Part shown: piece after piece, positions 56,003-64,000 of the stretch
Layout of the letters: each line of letters begins with the position of its first letter
Position numbering within the stretch: the first letter of the stretch is position 1
Source of the DNA: Acheta domesticus
Lineage: Eukaryota; Arthropoda; Insecta; Orthoptera; Gryllidae
Direction of reading: 5' to 3'
NCBI GenBank assembly: GCA_031308135.1
Contig: JAHLJT010002630.1
Coordinates: 96,392,141 to 96,456,140, forward strand
DNA length: 64,000 bases
Translations under genes and position numbers: made by a program
Notes under the pieces: generated by a model
What the model saw: the letters and a program-made list of their open reading frames with translations, nothing else
Database searches by the model: none
Told to the model about the DNA's origin: nothing

Positions 56003-57635
56003 GGGAAGGCCTGTTGAATGAGGGGTGCGAGTTTCATAAGTTTTGTGAAGATGTCTCCGGGGGTTTTAAGGATTTCAATTGCAGATTTTATAAGCGAAAT
56101 TAGTGTTTTGATTTCTTGGCCTTGCAAAAGGCCGAAAAGCTCGAAGAGCTCGCCGAGGCCCGAGGAGGAGGGAGTCTGCGCGTTCGCGGCGTTCAAAAGA
56201 GGCGCCGTCCCGGCGAGGGCGGCGATCGATCGGCCGGTGACGGCGTCCGCGAATGCGGTGCCTGTGGGGGTCACAGTGGGGCCGGGGGGTTCAGTGGCAG
56301 CCCGGGGAACTGCTCGCGAGGCGGGGGCGGCTGAGCGGCGCCAGAATTGACTAGGGCGCCGCGCGGGCGCGAGAGCGCATTCGCGCGGCGAGCGGCGGCG
56401 GCGGCGCGCGCGTGGCGCGCGCCCATCAGCTGGCGCGAGCGCGCCTCTTTGTAGGCTATGAGGGCGGAGCATCCGCCGAAAGTGGCGACGTGCGCTTCGC
56501 CGCAGTTTGCGCATTTGGGGTCCCCGGCGCGCGGGCACTCGTCGAAGGAGTGGCCCTCGCCGCAGAACATGCAAATTACATTGCGGCGGCATCCGCTTTG
56601 TGAATGCCCCCACATCTGGCAGCGCTTGCAATGGGGGGCGCGCTGCGTCCCCTTGTGCTCCTCCCAGCGAATGACTATGTTCTGGAGAGCCTGGATGTCT
56701 TTTGTGTTCTTTATTTGGGAGTGGTTTATCTCGACTAAGTATAAACCTAGCGAGATGAAGGTTTTGGTTCCCCCTTGATCGTAATATGAACGCTTCATTT
56801 CAGAAATGAAATGGACAGTTATGCCTTTTCCCTCGATTTCAGTTTTAAGTTCCTCCACGTCGATCCCGCCGTGGAGGCCGCGTATTACAAGTTTGTGACG
56901 CCTCTGTTCTGTTGCCCGTCTGAAGAAGTATTGGGCGTGTCTATTGTACGTGCGCATTTTCTCCAGCTCTGCAATGATTGCAGAGTGGTCTTTGACGCAC
57001 CCGGGTTTTAAGGTGAAGAAGGCGGGTGTCACAGTGCCGCGAAGGTTCATAGTTATCTTTGGCCTGAGAAGTTTTAGCAACGCTTCTGTATCCACAGGCA
57101 TCTGGATACATATTTCGCCCACGGCTTGGCGTGGGCGAGGAGCGGGCGCGCGGGCGGGTTGCGGGGCGGCGGTGGCGGTGGAGGAGGGGCCGGGGGCTGC
57201 GGCGGGCGGCTGATTTGACGCGACCGGGGCTTTCTCGGTCGCGGCGATTACTTGATATCGATTACTCAAAGGAATCGCGTTTTGATGTAGCCACGCTTGC
57301 GTGGCGTCTACGCGGCGGAGGGCGCCGAACGCGCGTCCGACGATCTCCCAGCCGGCGGCGCGCTCTTCCTCCGTGAGGGCGGGGGCGGTCATGATTGGAT
57401 TTGCGGCCGCGGGCGGCGGCGGCGATGAACTAGCGGGCGCGGGGGCGGGCGGGGCGCGCTCGTCCGCGGGCGGGGGCGGGTCCTCGGCGGAGCTCATTGC
57501 CCCGGAGACATTAGAATCAGAAGAAGCGTCCGACTGGCGTGTGGGCGTTGTTGTGAAGGGGGCTGAGCGGGGGTTGGGCGGAACTGGTAGAGATATCAAG
57601 GAGCGCCGCTGCCAGAGCGTCGTGAGCAGACTCAC
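55999..57635 (-). pseudogene. LINE 2 ORF1 (Gag-like), one frameshift near the C-terminus
   Basis: The 56271-57635 frame (ATG candidate at about 57500) has an A/P-rich N-terminus, GEICIQMPVDTEAL, FFTLKPGCVKDHSAII, RRHKLVIRGL and SLGLYLVEINHSQI (PRE_C2HC), then knuckles CKRCQMWGHSQSGC, CMFCGEGHSFDECP and CANCGEAHVATFGGC. At about 56280-56300 the reading shifts to the frame ending at 55999, which carries the conserved tail (SSGLGELFELFGLLQGQEI, PGDIFTKL, IQQAFP). One indel separates the two, so full-length ORF1 is not made from this copy unless the shift is programmed. Confidence 0.8.
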
Positions 57636-57996
57636 CAGGCTGGTTTATGTTGGCTGCGGCTGCTGCTGCGCTTTCTGCGTGGGCGGGCGCGGGGGCGGCC
57701 GGCTCGGCCGCTTCTTCCTCCGGGTGGCGCGGCGCGGAGAAGCGGCGCTGGCGGTTCCGTAGCCTCTTCTGCGCAGCGACCAGGCGGATTTGTTTGAGGG
57801 CGGCCTCAATATGTTCTTCGCTTGGGTTTCTCACCGCCACACACGTGTGGCGCATGCCAGCATTGTCTCGGAATCGGCAGGCGCTGCAGAGCCTGCGGCG
57901 GTTGAGCGAAGTAGATCGCACACGCAGCGCGGCCCGTGCGCGCGTGCGGACGGGGCTATTATCAGCGGAGGCTAATAGTTCCTCGTCAGAAGTCAT
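57517..57996 (-). CDS. LINE 2 upstream ORF (ORF0-like, CxxC motif)
   Basis: A 159-residue frame from ATG at 57996, overlapping ORF1 by about 120 nt in another frame. MTSDEELLA, RRRLCSACRFRDN, GMRHTCVAVR, then a helical, alanine-rich second half with HDALAAALLDI. Start position, motif and out-of-frame relation match 46473-46868. Possible zinc-binding accessory protein, or the N-terminus of ORF1 reached by frameshifting. Confidence 0.55.
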   Translation of the reverse strand: MTSDEELLASADNSPVRTRARAALRVRSTSLNRRRLCSACRFRDNAGMRHTCVAVRNPSEEHIEAALKQIRLVAAQKRLRNRQRRFSAPRHPEEEAAEPAAPAPAHAESAAAAAANINQPGESAHDALAAALLDISTSSAQPPLSPLHNNAHTPVGRFF

Positions 57997-58818
57997 TTGT
58001 TAGAAGCTAGCCTAGCTTCTTAAACATTATACTAGCCTAATGATAAAATGTTAATGTACTATGTACAATTTATAAACACCTCAACCAACTAATCCAAAAC
58101 TGACTACGCACCACACCTGACTATGTACAAATCACTACACCACACACCAAACAAAACACTGAAAACAAAAACACTGTAACTGTCCCTGTTTCTACAACGT
58201 TATAAGCAAGAGCAAGGATAGTTGTTCTGCTACTAGCACGAGCGAGGGGGAGAGCGCTCGGCAGCGCTACCTGCTCCTCGGCGCAGGGGTCCCGTGGCCC
58301 GGTCGCCCGGCGGGCCGGCGCGCGGTCGGTGCAAGGGCGGAGGGTGCGGCGCGGACGACGACCTCTCGCCCACGCAAACAAAAACTCTCTCTTTATTTGG
58401 TTTTGAGTTTTTGTGATGTTTTTGTTTCGCTCCGTCGCCTCTCGCGCCGCTCTCGGCCGCCGCTGCCGGACGCCCAGGGCCAGCCCGCGCCGGCCAATCA
58501 CGCCGCGAGGAGCGTCGGGGCGCTGATTTTCTACGTTTTTGCGCCTATTTGGCGCACGTTGATTACATTTTTGATTTTTTATGTTAGCTGATGAGGCAAT
58601 GTTGAGATTCTTAAAACTAAAACTTATACGCTTCACTTAAAGCTATCCTTAAAAACTAGGCAGCTGCTTGCTGGCGACGTCTGTTGCCCGCAGCGGGCAC
58701 CTTTTGGTGAGCTGCGGAGGTCTGCCTGGGGTGTGTAATTTATTTTATTTATATTCGGGTTGTGTGTGATGTGTTGTGTGGCAGTGTTGTTTTGTTTCTG
58801 TGTGTGTCTATGGAGGTT
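57997..58818 (-). promoter_or_regulatory. LINE 2 5' UTR (GC-rich block) and LINE 6 3' UTR
   Basis: 57997-58230 is AT-rich leader. 58225-58500 is the GC-rich block shared with 47110-47262 and likely includes the element's promoter. Somewhere near 58600-58660 the LINE 2 5' end gives way to the LINE 6 3' UTR, which follows the LINE 6 stop near 58819. The exact junction and target duplication were not resolved. Confidence 0.5.
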
Positions 58819-59027
58819 TCAAGAACATAATGTCAGAGGGCAGGTGTTTGTTTTTGTGACGGGACTTTTTTGCGAAATATTGCGTGTATGGTGTGAAGGT
58901 GGGGTGTAGTTGTAAGTTAGTGAATATGTGTTTGATTCGCTCCGTGGCAAGTTTGTGTATTGTTGTGGTGATAGTGTCGATGTTTCTGTTGGTGAATTCT
59001 GTATCAAGGATCGTGCCTGGAGGAGGC
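58819..59027 (-). pseudogene. LINE 6 ORF2 C-terminus, cut off by piggyBac C
   Basis: In one frame the minus strand reads ITTTIHKLATERIKHIF, then YTQYFAKKSRHK and SDIMFLKPP. This matches LINE 2 ORF2 near its end (STIHSLATERIRNIFSNI, LQYFNKN). Removing piggyBac C and one TTAA joins it to the RT frame at 61839 and above, with a one-base shift at the join that predates or accompanies the insertion. Confidence 0.8.
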
Positions 59028-61296
59028 TTAACCCATTAGTGCCCAGAATAATTTTTTCTTGATTTTCATTGCTTTAGACATTGAATTTGATTATATTTAT
59101 TTAATGAAATGCTTTAATATGATAAAAATAAATGTCTTACATGTCAGTTAGTAGAAATGCCCCGTACCATAAATGGTACGCTAAGCACTAATGAGAGCAA
59201 AATAAATAGAAACTGGTTTACATTATTTATTCATGAAAATGAAACATAATACATTTATTTTAGTTAAAAATACTGATATTGATTCAGTTTGACAAGATAA
59301 TAGATACTATCGTGTATGATACTCAATGAAGCAGTCTACACATAAGCCAACATCACACTTTCTGCACTGTGTTCGAGCTTTAGTGCTGCAGTTGGAACCT
59401 GCACATCTCCTTCTCTTCTCATCTGGAATTTTTTGAATCAAATGATCCAGACGGTCAAAACGTATGTCATTACTGTTCATTAATGCAGGTGTTTTGCCTG
59501 GTCCTTTTGGTGGCACAGAATACTTTTTGAGATACACCTGCACTAATTCTCTACGAAAATTCAGATGGGTGATTGGCTGCTGTCTTCTAAATAGTTGCCA
59601 GGCATTGTGGATGGCTACATCAATCAGCCATGTGAATAATGGCCAATACCATTTCCGGTTACGTATATGTATACGATACTGACCGATATTCTGGTCCATT
59701 CTGTCAGTTCCTCCCATAAATTTATTGTATTGTGTAAGGAGGAATGGACGAGGTACTTGAATGTGTTTTTTCTCTTTTTGGCTATATCTTCTTACATTAG
59801 TAATAGGATTTTCTCCGTAGATATTCGATGCACACATACTGCAGAATTATCATTCCACTTACAGAGAAAGATTCCGTTGTCCTTATCTATGGCAGAATGA
59901 ATGCTACCCCTTTCCAGCTTCAATATTTCAGTCTTGCTTAGCAGTGGGCAGTTCTTTGGTATTCGTTCTCCCTTATCGTGCCTGTACCACCGTAACCATG
60001 ATCTCTTAAGTGGATTAACAAGTTGAAACTTGTGAACAAGTTGTCGAAGTAGAAATGAAATGGCAGATTTTTCACTTCAGGTGGCATGCTGTTTATCATT
60101 TCTACTAGTGGAGCTGTTGATTTGCCAAAAGTTTTGTCTGCCTCAGAATTGGCAGTAATAGACTTTCCCTGATATATTTCGAAGTCTACCAAGTATCCAC
60201 TAGGAGTATTCAAGGACCAAACCTTGTATCCAAAACGCAAAGGCTTTCCCCGAATGTATTGTTTCAGACTATGCCTGCCAAAATACCTCACCATACTTTC
60301 GTCATAGGACAAATTATTTTCTGGTGAGAAATATTTGGAAAATCTGAATTTCATATGGTCTATCAATGGCCTGATTTTCCAAAGTTTGTCTTTATTTGTT
60401 GGATTGAAATCATTATTATTTACGCAGTGCATGAAGCGTAAAATAAGTTCAAATCTGTTCCTTCTCATGGAATTATACACAAGCTCATTGTAAGTATCAC
60501 TCTGAGTTTCCCAGTAATTCCTTTTTGAAGGCAATATATTATAACCACTGAGAATCAGAATACCTATGAAACATCTAATTTCATCTGCCAAAATATTAGG
60601 ATCTGGATAGTTCTTACTTAGAGCGTACCTATTGGACTCTTTAACAAGTATGCTGATTAGATCATTATCCACAAATAATTCAAAAAAATCAACAACACTT
60701 ACAGCTTCAAATCTAGGAACTTCTGGAGGAATGAATTCCCGATTATGGTTTTCAAAATCACCCGTTATCCATTCTGTATCTCGTACGTGTTGAGGATAAG
60801 TGCTTGGGGTATTCTTTGGAGGCAATTGTGACGCAAAACATCCGTTTTCAGAAATTGAAGGACAATTAGTATTACTCACTTCAGAGGTTCTTTCCTCCCC
60901 ATTAACTGTTCTTACCTCCGCTTCTGCAAGGAGTTGCCGTTTACTCAGATTGTCGGGAATACCACCATCATCTTCATCCCCGGAATCTTCATCAGATAAA
61001 ATACTACAATCAGGTGGAGCAATAAAAAGTGCTTCAACATCTGCGTTCTCAAATAAAAGATCGAGGGCTTCTTTTACTGTAAATCCTGGAGCAAGACTCT
61101 TAGAAAATTCTCTGAAAGTACAATCATAGTAAAATCAACAAAAACTAATAACTTGTATAGATATCTGTTTTGTAAAACAAATATAAGTTTGGTAATTATT
61201 AGAAAAAAAGCATTGCATGTAATGAAATAAACAATACTCGAACCAATACCGATTAGCATGTGAATATTTGAGAATCTCGAAAACTGTTTTTTGGTA

Positions 61297-61352
61297 GTAG
61301 TAATAATAATAATAATAATTACTATTATTATTATTATTATAATAATTATAAC
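61297..61352. repeat. (AAT)n/(ATT)n inverted microsatellite in the piggyBac C intron
   Basis: A run of AAT is followed directly by a run of ATT, making a hairpin-capable microsatellite, read directly. Confidence 0.85.
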
Positions 61353-61442
61353 AACAAATGACAAAAATGCGCAAAAACTGCCAGCATTTCGTCAAAAGAT
61401 CGAAAATGAAATGTAAAGTGAAATGCTCCCATTAGAGCTTAG

Positions 61443-61459
61443 CGTACCATAAATGGTAC
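61443..61459. repeat. Intronic palindrome of piggyBac C
   Basis: CGTACCATAAATGGTAC, preceded by CCCATTAGAGCTTAG, lies inside the transposase intron (61112-61598). It is an inverted copy of the 59163-59193 module. Confidence 0.85.
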
Positions 61460-61838
61460 AGCGAATTTTCTAAGAATATAAGTTTCTTGCCAACAATGAG
61501 AGGGAATTCATTGAATGAAAATACTGATTATTAAGTCTTTTATAACGTTCATACAAATATGTGTTTTGTTGATGCAACCATTTTCAAGTTATACTCACTC
61601 TTCATCCATGTTGTCTCGAACGGAGCGAACAAAAAAATAACTTCTAGAAAAGAAAATTCTTACTAGGCTCTGACGATGAATCGACGCAACTGCTCTAACA
61701 AATCTGAACACGTGGACGTTAAGGAAAAGAGACATGCACGAAACAAGTTTAAACTTGTCCATTTCAGCATCTGAGCATGCGCGAATTCAAACCGCAATTC
61801 GCGTACCATTTATGTCCCGCTAGGCACTAATGGGTTAA

Positions 61839-64000
61839 AGGCGGCGCGAATAAGTGTTCAGCGCGCATGAGCTTCTCACGGCGCCGTTCCGCAGCCGTCG
61901 CCCACACCTCGCACGCGTAGAGCCCCGCGCTCCGTACGCATGCGAGATATAGGCGAATTTTCAATTTGTCTTTGAGTGTAGGTGTTCTGAGGAGGGGCAT
62001 GAGCCTGTGTATTCGTTGGGTCATGTTTTTTCGAGTGTTTTGTAAGTGCGTGTTCCAGGTCAAACGGCGGTCAAAAGTGACCCCGAGATATTTAATTGCG
62101 TCTTGCCACGGGAGCGTGTGTGCGTGTAGGCGGATGGGAGCGACAGTGTGCGCGTTGTGCGAGAGTTTATGAGTAAACAGAATTGCGTGGCATTTCTGCG
62201 CATTCAGCGTGAGACCGTTTTCCGCACTCTTCCGCACACACGTTGTGAGTGCGTTTGCGGCGCGCTGTAGTTTCGAGAGGGCTAAGTGAAGTCGGCTATC
62301 TTTGACTGCGAACGCTACGTCGTCTGCGTAGATAAATTCGCTCACTCCGGTAGTAGTAGGCTCATCATTAGTGAAAAGAGAGAAAAGAAAAGGAGAGAGC
62401 ACAGCGCCCTGAGGGACGCCGGCGAGGATGGGGCGAGAAGACGAGAGGCAAGTTTGGTATCTCACACGAAAAGTGCGAGATGATAGATAACTAGTAATAA
62501 GATTTAGTAGGAAGGGCGGAACGTAAGGGCGAAGTTTATGAAGGAGAGGGTGGTGGACGGTGTCAAAGGCGAAAGAATAGTCGAAGAATAAAGCGGGAAC
62601 AGTGCAGCGTCGGTCAATAGGGGAGGAGACAAAGAAAGCGAAGCGAAGTGCTTGTAGAGCGGAGGAGCGATTCTTCCGAAAGCCGAACTGCGTCCCCCTA
62701 ATAATTCCTCTTTGTTCAAAATCTGGCAAAACTCGCTTGAGAATGAGTTTCTCAAGTAGTTTGCCGAGGATTGGGAGGAGAGAGATCGGACGATAATTTT
62801 CCGGGAGACGCGAGTTTTTGTTCGGTTTCGAAAGTACCGTCTCAGTCGCAGATTTCCATACCGCGGGGAAATATTGCGTAGAAAAGCAGGCATTGAAAAT
62901 TGACGTGATGAGACGGGTGGCCTTAGGAGGTAGTTTCTTCAGCATTTCGCCGGAGAGTTGGTCCGGCCCGCCCGCTCGTTTCGTGTTTATGTTTTTATGT
63001 TGGTCGCTCACCTCATCCTCTGTGAGTTGCCAGTCAGACGATATTGTGTGGGAGGGCGAAGGCGTGAAAGAAATGTCCGCGGCGGTGGCAGGGAGAGAAA
63101 AAGAGATAGTTGGAGGAGAAAAACGTGATTGCAGAGTGTCAGCGAACACCTCTGCTTTCACGGCGGGGTCGTAGGTGGGTGGAAGGCCGTGGGGGCGATT
63201 TAGTGCTGTGGTGGCCGGCTGCGGGCTACGTAGCGCCCGTTGCAGTTTCCACAGACCTTGAGCATTATTTATTTCTGAATTTTCGACGTATTTCTCCCAC
63301 GTAGCATTTCTGTGCTCCCGCAGAAGTTTGGAGGTTTTCCGCCGAATGGATTGATACGTCGCTTTCGCAGCGGGGTCGTGAGAGCGGTGATATTCTCTCT
63401 GCGCCTTTCGGCGCTCCTGAATGAGGCGTATCAGCTCGACAGGCGTTTGATTGAGTGGGTGGGTAGGTGGAGCGGAAGATGAGTGTTCATGGAATGCGGT
63501 TTTGATTTGATAAGTGAGATGGGTGATGGCGCGGTCAATGTTGTGAGGGGAATCGAGGACGGGATTTCCGACGAGCTTGTTCGCAACTTTCGTTTTGAAC
63601 GAAGCCCAATCGGTGACGGGTTTGGGTTTTGGGGCGGGGGCGGGGAAGTTATCTCGCTGTAAGGCGAATATAATCGGGAGGTGGTCGGATGGAAGTTCGT
63701 GGAGCGGTTTTGGAGTTGTGATGGTGAGGGAGGGGGAATGGAGAACGATATCAAGGATATCGCTCTCGATAAGGTTTGTAATCGGGTTCGTGCGGAAGTG
63801 AGTGGCTGAGGTGGGGGCGGAGAGGACGAGCTGAGTGCTGCGATTCAGGTACGAGAGCAGGCGATTTCCTGCAGAGTTCCGCGCACGGCAAGCCCAATCC
63901 GTGTGCTTGCAGTTTAAATCACCTGCTATTATTACCGACTGCCCGAGCGATAGCAGCGTATCGAGGTCGCATTCCTCTAATTGAAGTTGAGGCCGTTTGT
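61839..64000 (-). pseudogene. LINE 6 ORF2: endonuclease and RT, 5' end outside the window
   Basis: From the right window edge: endonuclease second half (AGDLNCKHTDW near 63900, DILDIVLHSPSL, LPSDHLPIIFAL), linker (VELIRLIQERRKAQREYHR), then RT in 61827-63161: GPDQLSGEMLK, NYRPISLLPILGKLLEKLI, ALFFDYSFAFDTVHH, GVPQGAVLSP, FIYADDVAFA. It is related to LINE 2 throughout but clearly diverged, so a different copy or subfamily. RT motifs are intact. The frame is closed by the piggyBac C insertion at TTAA, and its C-terminus lies beyond the insertion at 58819-59027. Confidence 0.85.

Larger units (their letters stand above)
59307..61609 (-). pseudogene. piggyBac C transposase, two exons, two frameshifts
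   Basis: Exon 1 is 61599-61609 (ATG plus 8 nt, donor GTGAGTAT). Exon 2 runs from 61111 (acceptor TTTCAG) and continues in frame with the acidic N-terminus (FTVKEALDLLFENADVEALF, DEDSGDEDD). Reading is open to 59938, then continues after single-base losses near 59960 and 59840 to the stop at 59307. Core motifs: LSYDESMVRYFG and FHFYFDNLFTS, then MGGTDRMDQ, each with its aspartate. The C-terminal cysteine finger ([22 protein letters not shown]) is preserved. Without the two losses the length is about 605 codons, normal for the family. The longest open frames begin at internal ATGs and are not the true start. Confidence 0.85.
59032..61834 (-). mobile_element. piggyBac C: full-length element inserted at TTAA in LINE 6
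   Basis: Terminal repeats CCCATTAGTGCCCAG (59032-59046) and CTAGGCACTAATGGG (61820-61834) are flanked by TTAA on both sides (59028-59031, 61835-61838). A module of palindrome plus terminus-like CTARGCACTAATG occurs at 59163-59193 (131 bp inside the left end), inverted at about 61427-61459, and as the right end itself (61801-61834). The host LINE reads through once element and TTAA are removed. The transposase has two frameshifts. Confidence 0.9.

Noticed and set aside
59938..60879. piggyBac C transposase starting at the internal ATG at 60879
   Set aside because: The frame is open upstream to 61111 with typical acidic N-terminal sequence and joins an 11-nt first exon.

Overview
The window looks like a repeat-dense arthropod genome, most likely an insect. 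AT-rich non-coding DNA with microsatellites surrounds one compact coiled-coil gene, and nearly everything else that can be read is transposable element. Elements present are two-ORF non-LTR retrotransposons with C2HC Gag-like ORF1 and an AP-endonuclease/RT ORF2, a restriction-like-endonuclease LINE, a Ty3/gypsy-like LTR element, three piggyBac-type DNA transposons, a THAP-carrying P-element-type transposase gene, a Tc1/mariner-IS630 relic, a Penelope-like fragment, foldback hairpins and MITE-like hairpins. I cannot name the species.

Layout. 1-7.7 kb: an uncharacterised DNA element with terminal inverted repeats of about 185 bp (1605-3367), fused to an inverted copy of its own body, and a separate 1.2-kb hairpin. 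8.4-9.1 kb: the single-exon coiled-coil gene (-). 13.8-16.4 kb: a third copy of the first element, split by a piggyBac relic (piggyBac A). 19.7-28.3 kb: an LTR element reduced to gag plus the end of integrase, whose leader was split at the likely primer-binding site by a LINE (LINE 1) that left a 9-bp target duplication. 28.9-37.0 kb: a P-element/THAP9-like gene (-) with a THAP domain, an array of symmetric duplicated exons and a decayed catalytic part; its long intron holds an apparently intact piggyBac (piggyBac B). 37.3-38.1 kb: Penelope C-terminus next to a 26-bp minisatellite. 40.8-52.3 kb: a mosaic of broken LINE pieces. 53.3-58.6 kb: a near-complete LINE (LINE 2) with an open 895-codon ORF2. 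58.8-64 kb: a related LINE (LINE 6, running off the window) interrupted by piggyBac C with a clean TTAA duplication.

The strongest observations are these. (1) The P-like gene has 14 exons that join in frame from the THAP start into the transposase. It contains three exact 336-bp tandem repeats of an exon pair, while the catalytic part has collected several frameshifts. (2) Three unrelated piggyBac families share one asymmetric layout of family-specific palindromes: 131-133 bp inside the 3' end, directly against the 5' terminus, and a third copy that lies in the transposase intron in the two elements where the intron can be mapped. (3) The LINEs share a small out-of-frame upstream ORF with a CxxC motif, a conserved C-terminal helix in ORF1, and, in one family, an ORF2 without an AUG start.
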